Shown in pieces: positions 14,463 through 22,447 of a stretch of 27,544 nucleotides of DNA. The translations under genes were made by a program, and so were the position numbers. The notes beneath the pieces were generated by a model. That model ran no database searches. It saw nothing but the letters and a program-made list of their open reading frames with translations, and was not told the origin of the DNA. Source of the stretch: Oscillospiraceae bacterium (lineage in GTDB: Bacteria; Bacillota_A; Clostridia; Oscillospirales; Oscillospiraceae); assembly GCA_017549325.1 (NCBI GenBank), contig JAFYVA010000056.1, positions 1 to 27,544 on the forward strand, in the 5' to 3' direction. Positions within the stretch are counted from its first letter, which is position 1, and each line of letters begins with the position of its first letter.

Positions 14463-15769
14463 AACATGTAACTGTGATCGGCGCAGGTCTGGCCGGCAGC
14501 GAGTGCGCGTGGCAGCTTGCCCAGCGGGGCATCGCTGTGACGCTGCGGGAGATGAAGCCGGAGAAAAAGACCCCCGCCCATGAAACGGAATATTTTGCCG
14601 AGCTCTGCTGCTCCAACTCCCTGCGGGGTGCCGGTCTGGAGAACGCGGTGGGCCTCCTCAAAGAGGAGATGCGCCGTCTGGACAGCCTGATCATCCGCTG
14701 CGCCGACGCTACGGCCGTGCCTGCCGGCGGCGCGCTGGCGGTGGATCGCCACGGTTTTGCCAAGCTGGTTACGGAGTCTGTTCTGAACCATCCCAACATC
14801 ACCGTTGAGTACGGCGAGGTGACGGACATCCCCGAGGGGGACGTGGTCATCGCCTCCGGCCCGCTGACCTCCGATGCGCTGGCCGACAAGCTGGCCGCTC
14901 TCTTCGGCGAGGCCGATACGCTGCACTTTTTCGATGCTGCGGCCCCTCTGGTGAGCTTTGACAGCGTGGATATGTCCAGCGCCTACTTCGCCTCCCGCTA
15001 CGATAAGGGGACGCCCGACTACATCAACTGCCCTCTGGATAAAGAGGAGTATACCGCCTTTTGGAAGGCGCTCACCGAGGCTGAGGCCGCCGAGGTACAC
15101 GGCTTCGAGGACAAGTGCGTCTTTGAGGGCTGTATGCCTGTGGAGGTGATGGCCCGCCGCGGCGAGGATACGCTGCGTTTCGGCCCTCTCAAGCCCCGGG
15201 GACTGCCCGACCCCAAGACGGGTCGCGAGCCCTATGCGGTGGTGCAGCTGCGTAAGGATAACGCCGACGGCACCATCTACAATCTGGTGGGTTTCCAGAC
15301 CCATCTGAAGTGGGGCGAGCAGAAGCGGGTGTTCACCATGATCCCCGCGCTGAAAGACGCCGCCTTCCTCCGCTACGGTGTGATGCACCGCAATACCTAT
15401 CTCGATTCCCCCCGTCTGCTGGATCGGTACTATCGATTGAAGAGCGACACGCGCATCGCCTTTGCCGGACAGATGACCGGCGTGGAAGGCTATGTGGAAT
15501 CCGCCGCCAGCGGCTTCCTGGTGGGCGTTGAGCTGGCCCGCCGCCTCCGCGGGATGGAACCGGTCAACTTCCCCCATGAGACGGCCATCGGCGCGCTGGG
15601 GCTCTATGTCAGCAACGAGACGGTGGCGCAGTTCCAGCCCATGAACATCAACTTCGGCATCATCCCGCCCCTCGATCATCGCGTCAAGGGTAAGCGCAAC
15701 AAGAACGCCGAACTGAGCCAGCGCTCTCTGGTGCTGATCGATGCCATGAAAGAAGAGGTTTTGAAATGA
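14459..15769 (+). CDS. trmFO: tRNA (m5U54) methyltransferase TrmFO, folate and FAD dependent
   Basis: It makes ribothymidine at position 54 of tRNA using methylene-tetrahydrofolate and reduced FAD. The 436-residue length is typical. The N-terminal dinucleotide fold is VIGAGLAGSECAWQLA (5-20). The family stretches HETEYFAELCCSNSLR, VPAGGALAVDRHGFA, NLVGFQTHLKWGEQKRVF and FAGQMTGVEGYVESAASG are all present. The conserved Cys pair required for catalysis is represented by CC in AELCCSN and CVFEGCMPVE. ATGA overlaps join it to topA upstream and plsX downstream. Confidence 0.96.
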   Translation: MKHVTVIGAGLAGSECAWQLAQRGIAVTLREMKPEKKTPAHETEYFAELCCSNSLRGAGLENAVGLLKEEMRRLDSLIIRCADATAVPAGGALAVDRHGFAKLVTESVLNHPNITVEYGEVTDIPEGDVVIASGPLTSDALADKLAALFGEADTLHFFDAAAPLVSFDSVDMSSAYFASRYDKGTPDYINCPLDKEEYTAFWKALTEAEAAEVHGFEDKCVFEGCMPVEVMARRGEDTLRFGPLKPRGLPDPKTGREPYAVVQLRKDNADGTIYNLVGFQTHLKWGEQKRVFTMIPALKDAAFLRYGVMHRNTYLDSPRLLDRYYRLKSDTRIAFAGQMTGVEGYVESAASGFLVGVELARRLRGMEPVNFPHETAIGALGLYVSNETVAQFQPMNINFGIIPPLDHRVKGKRNKNAELSQRSLVLIDAMKEEVLK

Positions 15770-16776
15770 AGATCATTATTGACGCCATGGGCGGCGATCA
15801 CGCCCCCCATGAGATCGTAAAGGGCGCTCTGCAGGGTCAGAAGCGCCTCGGTGTGGAGCTGGTGTTCACCGGTGACGAGGCCGCCATTATGGCCGCTGCC
15901 AAGTCCTGCGGCGTGGAGACGCTACCCGAGGGAGTGACCGTCCGCCATACCGCCGAGGAGGTCTCCATGCACGATGACCCCGCCACGGTGTTCCGCAGAA
16001 AGAAGGACACCTCTATGGGCGTGGGCCTGACCATGCTGAAAAACGGCGAGGGCGACGCCCTCATCTCCGCCGGCTCCACCGGCGCGCTGCTCACCGGCGC
16101 TACCCTGATTACCAAGCGCGTCCGCGGCATTCGCCGCGCCGCCATGGCACCCGTTATCCCCACTACCACGGGTAAGGCCATTCTCATTGACTGCGGTGCC
16201 AACGCCGAGTGTACGGCCGAGTATCTGGTGCAGTTTGCCCATCTGGGCAGCTTCTACGCCAAGAGCGTGCTGGGTCTTGAGAATCCCCGCGTGGGTCTTT
16301 TGAACATCGGCACCGAAGCGGAGAAGGGTACCGACCTGCAGCGAGAGGCCTACGGTCTGCTGCAGAATGAGAAGGACATCCACTTCATCGGCAACATCGA
16401 GGCCAAGGAGGCCATCAAGGGCGGCTGCGATGTCATCGTCACCGACGGCTTTTCCGGCAATGTGCTGTTAAAGACCATGGAGGGCGTGGGCTCCTTCGCC
16501 GGCAGCGCCCTGAAGGGGATTTTCAAGAAGAACCTGCTGACCAAGCTGGCGGCGCTGGCGGTGATGCCGGGTCTGAACGCCTTCAAGGCCATGCTGGACC
16601 CCAACAAGGTGGGCGGTACGGCCTTCATCGGCGTGTCCAAGCCCGTTATCAAGGCACACGGTTCTTCCAACGCCGAGGCCATCGAGAATGCCATGGTGCA
16701 GGCAAAGAACTTTGCCGAGAGCGGCTTCATCCGGCAGATGGAGGACTACGCCGCCTCTCTTAACGGTGCGGAGTAA
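15766..16776 (+). CDS. plsX: Phosphate acyltransferase PlsX
   Basis: It converts acyl-ACP and phosphate to acyl-phosphate, the first acyl donor of phospholipid synthesis with PlsY. The 336 residues start with the diagnostic MKIIIDAMGGDHAPHEIVKGA. Further family stretches are ISAGSTGALLTGATL, NIGTEAEKGTDLQ, VTDGFSGNVLLKTMEG and a C-terminal GSSNAEAIENAMVQA. It is probably a peripheral membrane enzyme. The ATG overlaps the end of trmFO by 4 nt. The downstream gene is acpP, whose product is the acyl carrier it works with, but acpP has its own promoter. Confidence 0.97.
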   Translation: MKIIIDAMGGDHAPHEIVKGALQGQKRLGVELVFTGDEAAIMAAAKSCGVETLPEGVTVRHTAEEVSMHDDPATVFRRKKDTSMGVGLTMLKNGEGDALISAGSTGALLTGATLITKRVRGIRRAAMAPVIPTTTGKAILIDCGANAECTAEYLVQFAHLGSFYAKSVLGLENPRVGLLNIGTEAEKGTDLQREAYGLLQNEKDIHFIGNIEAKEAIKGGCDVIVTDGFSGNVLLKTMEGVGSFAGSALKGIFKKNLLTKLAALAVMPGLNAFKAMLDPNKVGGTAFIGVSKPVIKAHGSSNAEAIENAMVQAKNFAESGFIRQMEDYAASLNGAE

Positions 16777-16794
16777 AAATTTACCCAAAAGGTA

Positions 16795-16823
16795 TTGACA
16801 CTGTGACGGGATTGCCGTATTAT
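16795..16823 (+). promoter_or_regulatory. Promoter of acpP
   Basis: TTGACA (16795-16800), 17 bases, TATTAT (16818-16823). It allows acpP to be made independently of the long upstream operon. Confidence 0.9.
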
Positions 16824-16860
16824 TTTCGAAGATAAAGAAAGCGAAAGGAGAAGATCTATC

Positions 16861-17106
16861 ATGACCAGTGAGAAGATTTTCGCTACTATGCAGGCTCTGA
16901 TCGCCGAGCAGTTTGCTCTGGATGCCGAGGAGATCACCATGGACAGTTCCTTTGTGGACGATCTGGGTGCCGACTCCGTGGATCTGGTGGAGCTGGTGAT
17001 GGCGATGGAGGAAGAGTTCGAGATCGGTGAGATCGCGGAGGAGAATCTGCAGAACCTCAAGACTGTGGGTGACTGTGTCCGTTACCTCACCGCCAACATG
17101 GACTAA
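16861..17106 (+). CDS. acpP: Acyl carrier protein
   Basis: The carrier of fatty-acyl intermediates. The 81-residue acidic protein has the phosphopantetheine site in [21 protein letters not shown] with the attachment Ser39. The usual DSL motif is DSV here, a common variant. Residues before and after form the expected four-helix bundle ([24 protein letters not shown]). GAAAGGAGA precedes the ATG. Its own promoter and terminator suggest high monocistronic expression. Confidence 0.96.
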   Translation: MTSEKIFATMQALIAEQFALDAEEITMDSSFVDDLGADSVDLVELVMAMEEEFEIGEIAEENLQNLKTVGDCVRYLTANMD

Positions 17107-17124
17107 TTACGAACAAAAGAGCGA

Positions 17125-17154
17125 AAACCCCACTTGCCGTGGGGTTTCCTTTTT
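17125..17154 (+). terminator. Terminator of acpP
   Basis: A perfect 9-bp stem (17125-17133 with 17139-17147), loop TTGCC, then CC and five T. It begins 18 bases after the acpP stop. Confidence 0.9.
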
Positions 17155-17178
17155 GACACCACTGAGAAAGGAGGCCGC

Positions 17179-17877
17179 GTGATATCGATGCTGAAACAAT
17201 TACAGGAAAAATTGGGCTATACCTTCCGTGACGAGTCGCTGCTGCGCGCTGCCCTCTATCACAGTTCCTACGCCAACGAGCACCGTGCCCAGCATATCCT
17301 CAGCAACGAGCGTCTGGAGTTTCTGGGCGATGCGGTGCTGGGCTTTGTCTCGGCGGAGTTCCTCTTCCGTCGGTTCGGCGATGCCCCCGAGGGTGATCTG
17401 ACCCGTACCCGCGCGGCGCTGGTGCGTGAGGAGAGCCTCTTCGAGGTGGCCCAGTATCTGGGTCTGGGCGAGTGTCTGCAGCTGGGCCGCGGCGAGGAGA
17501 GCGGAGGCGGCCGCCACCGCCCCTCCATTCTGGCCGACGCCACCGAGGCGGTCTTTGCCGCCGTATATCTCGATGGCGGCATTGAGTGTGCCCGCGACCT
17601 CATCCACCGTGTTCTGCTGGAAAAGGTGGACATTCAGCTGACAGAGAGCCGCCGCCGCGACTATAAGACGGAGCTGCAGGAGTTCATCCAGCGCAAGCCC
17701 GGACAGGTGCTGCGCTACGCGCTGACCGACCAGTCGGGCCCCGACCACGCCAAGGTTTTCACCGTGGCGGTGAGCCTTAACGAGGTGTCCGTCGGTACCG
17801 GTACGGGCCGCAGCAAGAAGGAGGCCGAGCAGGCCGCCGCCAAAGCCGCACTGGAAAAGCTGACGGCTGAGAAATAA
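17179..17877 (+). CDS. rnc: Ribonuclease III
   Basis: A double-strand-specific endonuclease processing rRNA precursors and other structured RNAs. The 232-residue protein has the catalytic signature ERLEFLGDAVLG (about 44-55), the second metal-binding block DATEAVFAAVYLDGG, and a C-terminal dsRNA-binding domain (about 160-230, DYKTELQEFIQRKPG and GRSKKEAEQAAAKAALEKL). The GTG at 17179 is preferred because AAGGAGG lies 4 bases before it; the ATG at 17188 is 13 bases away and a plausible alternative. It is often followed by smc and ftsY in Firmicutes; here a terminator and uppP follow instead. Confidence 0.95.
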   Translation: MISMLKQLQEKLGYTFRDESLLRAALYHSSYANEHRAQHILSNERLEFLGDAVLGFVSAEFLFRRFGDAPEGDLTRTRAALVREESLFEVAQYLGLGECLQLGRGEESGGGRHRPSILADATEAVFAAVYLDGGIECARDLIHRVLLEKVDIQLTESRRRDYKTELQEFIQRKPGQVLRYALTDQSGPDHAKVFTVAVSLNEVSVGTGTGRSKKEAEQAAAKAALEKLTAEK

Positions 17878-17886
17878 GCAAGAAAA

Positions 17887-17913
17887 AAGAAGGCCGAATC
17901 GGTCTTCTTTTTT
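17887..17913 (+). terminator. Terminator of rnc
   Basis: A 10-bp stem (17887-17896 with 17900-17909, one G-T wobble), three-base loop and T run to 17913, 9 bases after the stop. Confidence 0.85.
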
Positions 17914-18085
17914 GCACTTTTGGCAGATACTTGTGCGCAAATGGTGGACAGCAGAAATTTTTCTGTGGCATTTTTGACGGTATTGTGGTATAGTATTGCT
18001 ATTAAAGAAGTTTGTGACTATACAAAATGGAATATTTCGACAAAATATAGCGCTTTGTATAGGATTTTCGCGTTGAGGTGACACA

Positions 18086-18913
18086 ATGACATATTTATCC
18101 TCTTTCATCATGGGTCTGGTGCAGGGGCTGGCAGAGTTCCTGCCCATCTCCTCCTCGGGCCATCTGGCCATTGCTGAGAACCTGCTGGGCATGGAGACGG
18201 CGGTGCCGGAGTTCTTCGATGTGCTGCTGCATCTGGGTACGCTTCTGGCGGTGTTCGTGGCCTACTGGGGCGAGATCTGCGAGATGATCCGTGAGTTTTT
18301 CCGCGGCATCGGCGACATCGCCCGCGGGACGACGCCCCGTCAGGTGCCGCCTGCCCGCCGCCTGATCCTGCTCATCGTGGTGGCCACGCTGCCGCTGCTG
18401 CTGGTGCTGCCCTTCCATAAGAAGGTGCAGGCATTGAGCGATAGCATGGTGTTCGTGGGTGCGGCGCTGGTGGTAACGGGCTTTTTGCTGTTCGTCTGCG
18501 ACCTGCTGCGTAAGGGGAAGAAAAGCGAGGGCCGCGCCACGGTGGTGGATGCCCTCGTGGTGGGTGTGGCACAGGCGATTGCCACCATGCCCGGTATTTC
18601 CCGCAGCGGTATGACCATCTCCGCCGGCTGCTTCTGCGGCTTTGAGAGAAAATTTGCCGTGCGCTTTTCTTTCCTCATGTCCATCCCCGCCATTCTGGGT
18701 GCCAATATCCTCTCCCTTGCCGATGCGGTCAAGGCCGGTATCGTGTGGACGGAGGTTCCTATGTATATGGTGGGCGTTATCACCGCTGCGGTGGTGGGAT
18801 ATGCCTGCATTCGCCTTTTGAAGCTGATTGCCGAGAAGGGACGCTTCGGCGCCTTCTCCTATTACTGCTGGGCAGTGGGTCTTTTGACGCTGCTGCTGTG
18901 CGCCATTAAGTGA
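18086..18913 (+). CDS. uppP: Undecaprenyl-diphosphate phosphatase (BacA/UppP)
   Basis: An integral membrane enzyme that recycles undecaprenyl diphosphate to the monophosphate lipid carrier for peptidoglycan synthesis, and gives bacitracin tolerance. The 275-residue protein has the two family motifs, EFLPISSSGHLAIAENL (17-33, with the catalytic Glu and the usual SSSGH) and PGISRSGMTIS (about residues 170-180). About seven hydrophobic segments are seen. GAGGTGACACA precedes the ATG. The 208-bp gap upstream is AT-rich, with TTGACG at 17974-17979 and a possible TATTAA at 18000-18005; the 20-base spacing is too long for a firm promoter call. ftsK starts 8 bases after the stop. Confidence 0.95.
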   Translation: MTYLSSFIMGLVQGLAEFLPISSSGHLAIAENLLGMETAVPEFFDVLLHLGTLLAVFVAYWGEICEMIREFFRGIGDIARGTTPRQVPPARRLILLIVVATLPLLLVLPFHKKVQALSDSMVFVGAALVVTGFLLFVCDLLRKGKKSEGRATVVDALVVGVAQAIATMPGISRSGMTISAGCFCGFERKFAVRFSFLMSIPAILGANILSLADAVKAGIVWTEVPMYMVGVITAAVVGYACIRLLKLIAEKGRFGAFSYYCWAVGLLTLLLCAIK

Positions 18914-18921
18914 GGGTTTCT

Positions 18922-21492
18922 ATGGCAACGACACAGAAGAAAACAACCAAATCCGCCCCCAAGAAGTCGGGCGGTGCCAAGAAGGGCACCAAGCGCATGG
19001 CGGCGCCTCCGCCTTATAACCACGGCCTGCGTCTGAGCGTGGGTGTGGTGATGCTGCTGCTGGCGCTGTGCGTGCTGGTGAATTACTTTGGCGGGGATGC
19101 CACTGTGCTGGCCTTTCTGTCCAAAGTGCTGAAGGGTTTGTTTGGCTACGGCTACTATCTGGTGGCGCTGGCGCTGGGTTACTGCGGCTGGAGCCTCATC
19201 GACCACAAGAAAAAGCCCGTCATCCTGCGCTCGTTCTGCATCCTTGTGCTGCCCCTGCTGTTGGGCACGATGCTGCACCTGTTCCTCTGCAAGGGGGAAT
19301 ATGGCTATGAAATGGAGCATCTCAAGGCATTGTGGGCCGAGGGACAGAACCTCACCTGCGGCGGCGCTCTGGGCGGCAGTATTGCCGAGATAGGACGGGA
19401 ACTGGTGGGCAAGGCGGTGACGGTCATCGTTATGCTGGCACTGATGATCGCCTGTCTCATCGGCGGCCTGCGGATCAAGCCCCGTGAGATGATGGAGCGT
19501 GCCCGTGAGCGCCGCGCTGAGCGCGAGGCCGCCTATGCCGAGCTGGAAGAGCAGGAGCGCGTTCTGGCTGAGCAAAAGGCAAAAGAGAAGGAAAAAGCCG
19601 ATGCTGCCAAGGCTAAGGCTGCGGCCAAAAAATCCGTTCACATCCCCTTGGACAGCGAGGTGGAGGAGAAGCCTCTGTTTGCCGCTGTCGAGACCGGTTT
19701 CTTCCCCCGCCGTGCGGGCGATATCAAGACCCCTGCCGAGGTGTGGGACAGTACGGCCGCCGAGGCGCCTGTCGAGGCAGTGCCCGCAGTGGAGGAAGCA
19801 CCTGCCGTGGCAGAGGAGCAGCCGGCGCCTCGCCGCCGTAAGGTCAGCGCAAAGGAAGAGGTGGACAGCGCTGCCGCCGAGGTCAGCGAAGCCATCGAGA
19901 AGGAACTGGCGGAGGAGGAAGAGGCCTACCGCTATCCCCCTATCACCCTGTTGGAGGAGAACAACGCCGACAACTCCATGGCGGCCGGTTTCGAGCTGCG
20001 GGACAACGCCCGACGCCTTGCCGACACCATCACCTCCTTCGGCGTGGATGCCAAGCCCGGCGACGTGGTTCGTGGACCCAGCGTCACCCGCTACGAGTTC
20101 ACCCTCGATCAGGGCGTGAAGCTTAGTAAGCTCACCAATCTCTCCGACGATATCGCGCTGGCGCTGGGTGCCAGCGGTGTCCGTATTGCGCCCATCCCCG
20201 GCAAGATCGCCGCCGTGGGCATTGAGGTGCCCAACCGTACCGTCACGGCTGTCCGTATCCGCGACGTGGTGGAGAGCCGCAATTTCGTCACCCACCCCAG
20301 CAACGTGGCCTTCGCCGTGGGTAAGGATATCGGCGGCAACGCCATCGTGGGCAATATCGCACGGCTCCCCCATGTGCTGATCGCCGGTACCACCGGCTCG
20401 GGTAAGTCGGTGTGCACCAACTCCCTGATCGTCAGCCTGCTCTACAAGTCCACCCCCGAGGAAGTTCGGTTCATCATGGTGGACCCCAAGATGGTGGAGC
20501 TGGCACCCTATAACGGGATTCCCCATCTTCTCATCCCCGTGGTCACCGACCCGAAAAAGGCCGCCGGTGCGCTGCAGTGGGCGGTGTTTGAGATGATGAA
20601 GCGCTATAAGATGTTCTCCGAGCGCGGCGTCAAGGATCTGGCGGGCTTCAATGCCCTTGCCGAGAGCGACGGGGAGCTGAAGAAGCTGCCCACCGTGGTG
20701 GTGGTCATCGACGAGCTGGCCGATTTGATGCTGGTGGCGGCAAAAGAGGTGGAGGAATCCATCTGCCGCGTGGCACAGATGGGCCGTGCCGCCGGTGTGC
20801 ATCTGGTGATCGCGACCCAGCGTCCTTCCGCCGATGTCATTACGGGCCTTATGAAGGCCAATATCCCCAGCCGCATCGCCTTTGCGGTGGCCTCGGCTAT
20901 GGAGTCGCGCATCATTCTGGATACCCCCGGTGCAGAGAAGCTGGTGGGTAAGGGTGATATGCTGTACTTCCCCCTGGGCGACAACAAGCCCACCCGTGTA
21001 CAGGGCTGCTTCATTACGCCCGAGGAGATCGAGCGTGTGGTGAACTTCGTCAAGGAGAGCGGCGAGGCGGATTACTCCAGCGAGGTCATGGAGAAGATCG
21101 AGGAGGCCATGAAGCAGAGCGAGAAGGGCGGCAAGGGCGGCTCTTCCGGTGCCGCCTCCGAACCCGAGGCGGGCGAGGGCTGCGACGAGATGCTCGCTGC
21201 CGCCGTGGAGGTCATCTTCGAGACGGGACAGGCCTCCGTGTCTATGCTGCAGCGCCGCTTGAAGCTGGGCTATTCCCGCGCCGCACGCCTTGTGGATCAG
21301 ATGGAGGAGCGGGGCATCGTAGGCCCCTTCGAGGGCAGCAAGCCCCGTCAGGTACTCATTACCCGCCAACAGTGGCAGGAGCTGCAGATGAAGGGCGGCG
21401 CCTACGCCCCCGCCGAAGAGCCGGAACTGCCGCCCATTGACCGCTATGGCTCTGTCCGGGATGTCTTTGACAGCCGCGACGCACTGGAATAA
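18922..21492 (+). CDS. ftsK: DNA translocase FtsK/SpoIIIE
   Basis: It pumps chromosomal DNA through the closing septum. The 856 residues comprise a Lys/Ala-rich N-terminus, four membrane helices (about 35-170), a charged Ala/Glu-rich linker (about 190-335) and the motor domain. Walker A is GTTGSGKS (489-496) and Walker B is VVVVIDELADLM. QRPSADVITGLMKANIPSRIAF is typical of FtsK/SpoIIIE. The C-terminal gamma domain (about 755-825, YSRAARLVDQMEERGIVGPFEGSKPR) reads oriented chromosome sequences. The ATG at 18922 is chosen because GTGAGGG lies five bases upstream; a GTG at 18910 overlaps uppP. Whether it acts mainly in division or in sporulation cannot be told. Confidence 0.95.
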   Translation: MATTQKKTTKSAPKKSGGAKKGTKRMAAPPPYNHGLRLSVGVVMLLLALCVLVNYFGGDATVLAFLSKVLKGLFGYGYYLVALALGYCGWSLIDHKKKPVILRSFCILVLPLLLGTMLHLFLCKGEYGYEMEHLKALWAEGQNLTCGGALGGSIAEIGRELVGKAVTVIVMLALMIACLIGGLRIKPREMMERARERRAEREAAYAELEEQERVLAEQKAKEKEKADAAKAKAAAKKSVHIPLDSEVEEKPLFAAVETGFFPRRAGDIKTPAEVWDSTAAEAPVEAVPAVEEAPAVAEEQPAPRRRKVSAKEEVDSAAAEVSEAIEKELAEEEEAYRYPPITLLEENNADNSMAAGFELRDNARRLADTITSFGVDAKPGDVVRGPSVTRYEFTLDQGVKLSKLTNLSDDIALALGASGVRIAPIPGKIAAVGIEVPNRTVTAVRIRDVVESRNFVTHPSNVAFAVGKDIGGNAIVGNIARLPHVLIAGTTGSGKSVCTNSLIVSLLYKSTPEEVRFIMVDPKMVELAPYNGIPHLLIPVVTDPKKAAGALQWAVFEMMKRYKMFSERGVKDLAGFNALAESDGELKKLPTVVVVIDELADLMLVAAKEVEESICRVAQMGRAAGVHLVIATQRPSADVITGLMKANIPSRIAFAVASAMESRIILDTPGAEKLVGKGDMLYFPLGDNKPTRVQGCFITPEEIERVVNFVKESGEADYSSEVMEKIEEAMKQSEKGGKGGSSGAASEPEAGEGCDEMLAAAVEVIFETGQASVSMLQRRLKLGYSRAARLVDQMEERGIVGPFEGSKPRQVLITRQQWQELQMKGGAYAPAEEPELPPIDRYGSVRDVFDSRDALE

Positions 21493-21514
21493 CCAATCAA
21501 AAGGAGTGAGCATC

Positions 21515-22396
21515 ATGTATGAACTGCATCAGATAGGGCCCATGAGCTATTATCTGGAAAGCCCCGCCAAAATCGGTATCTACCGCCCCGAGGGCAGCGA
21601 CGAGGTCTATCTCATCGACAGCGGCTCGGACAAGGATGCCGGCCGCCGCGTCCGTAAGGAACTGGACGCACAGGGCTGGCGCTGCCGCGGCATTCTGGTG
21701 ACCCACTCCAACGCCGACCATGTGGGCGGCTGCGCGTATTTGCAGAAGCAGTACGACTGCCCCGTGTTCTGCAGCGGCATCGAGGGTGCCATCACCGCAT
21801 GGCCGGAGATGGAGCCCGCCTTCCTCTACGGCGGCTATCCCTACAAGGAGCTGCGTCACAAGTTCCTGATGGCCCAGCCCTGCGAGGTAACGCCCATTGC
21901 CGACCCCGCCTTCCCCGGCGAGGTGACGGTGCTGTCCCTGCCGGGACACTTCTTCCATCAGGTGGGCTTCCTTCTGCCCGATGGCACGGCGTTTATTGCC
22001 GATTGCCTGTCCTCGCAGGAGACGATCGAGAAGTACCGCGTGGGCTTTATCTACGATGTGGCGGCCTATCTCGACACGCTGCGCAAGCTGCCGGAACTGG
22101 GTGCGAAGCTGTATGTGCCCAGCCATGCCGCCCCTGCCGAGGATATCGCCCCTCTGGCCAACTTCAACATCGCTGCCACCGAGGAAATTGCCGGGCATAT
22201 CGTCGCCCTCTGCCGTGAGGGGACGACTTGGGAAGAGCTGCTCTACAAGCTCTTTGCCGACTACGGCCTTGAGATGTCCCACCAGCAGTATGTGCTCATT
22301 GGCAGCACCCTGCGCTCCTATCTGAGCTATCTCAAGGAGAGTGGACGCCTCAGCGTAGCCATCGAGGAAAACCGCGTAGTGTGGCGCGCCGTGTAA
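21515..22396 (+). CDS. MBL-fold metallohydrolase with variant HxNxDH motif
   Basis: A 293-residue metallo-beta-lactamase-fold protein of unknown substrate. The metal motif reads THSNADHVGG (H64, N66, D68, H69), with Asn where the canonical HxHxDH has its second His. The other ligands look present: H145 or H148 in LPGHFFHQVG, D163 in FIADCL and H204 in VPSHA. A C-terminal helical region (about 215-290) has winged-helix-like features (LYKLFADYGLEMSHQQYVLIGSTLRSYLSYLKESGRL). I recall THSNADH-type members in other gut Firmicutes, so it is probably a real subfamily rather than a dead enzyme. AAGGAG lies nine bases before the ATG. It follows ftsK by 22 bases and shares its transcript, with a strong terminator after it. 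Confidence 0.85.
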   Translation: MYELHQIGPMSYYLESPAKIGIYRPEGSDEVYLIDSGSDKDAGRRVRKELDAQGWRCRGILVTHSNADHVGGCAYLQKQYDCPVFCSGIEGAITAWPEMEPAFLYGGYPYKELRHKFLMAQPCEVTPIADPAFPGEVTVLSLPGHFFHQVGFLLPDGTAFIADCLSSQETIEKYRVGFIYDVAAYLDTLRKLPELGAKLYVPSHAAPAEDIAPLANFNIAATEEIAGHIVALCREGTTWEELLYKLFADYGLEMSHQQYVLIGSTLRSYLSYLKESGRLSVAIEENRVVWRAV

Positions 22397-22402
22397 GAAA
22401 CG

Positions 22403-22436
22403 AAAAAACCGCTGACCCGTCGGTCAGCGGTTTTTT
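22403..22436. terminator. Bidirectional terminator between the MBL and Na/Pi genes
   Basis: A 15-bp perfect stem (22403-22417 with 22422-22436) including A6 and T6 flanks and a four-base loop. It serves the plus-strand MBL gene and the convergent minus-strand transporter. Confidence 0.94.
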
Positions 22437-22447
22437 GCTGTCTTGAC

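Noticed and set aside
16782..16794. TACC/GGTA inverted repeat just before the acpP -35, as a possible fatty-acid operator
   Set aside because: Four-base arms only, and no resemblance to known FapR or FabT sites.
18862..21516. An 884-codon open frame on the minus strand opposite ftsK, and similar long antisense frames opposite topA, lysS, dprA and the transporters
   Set aside because: They are reflections of GC-rich codon bias: low-complexity His/Gly/Leu-rich translations, no ribosome sites, and fully inside well-identified genes.
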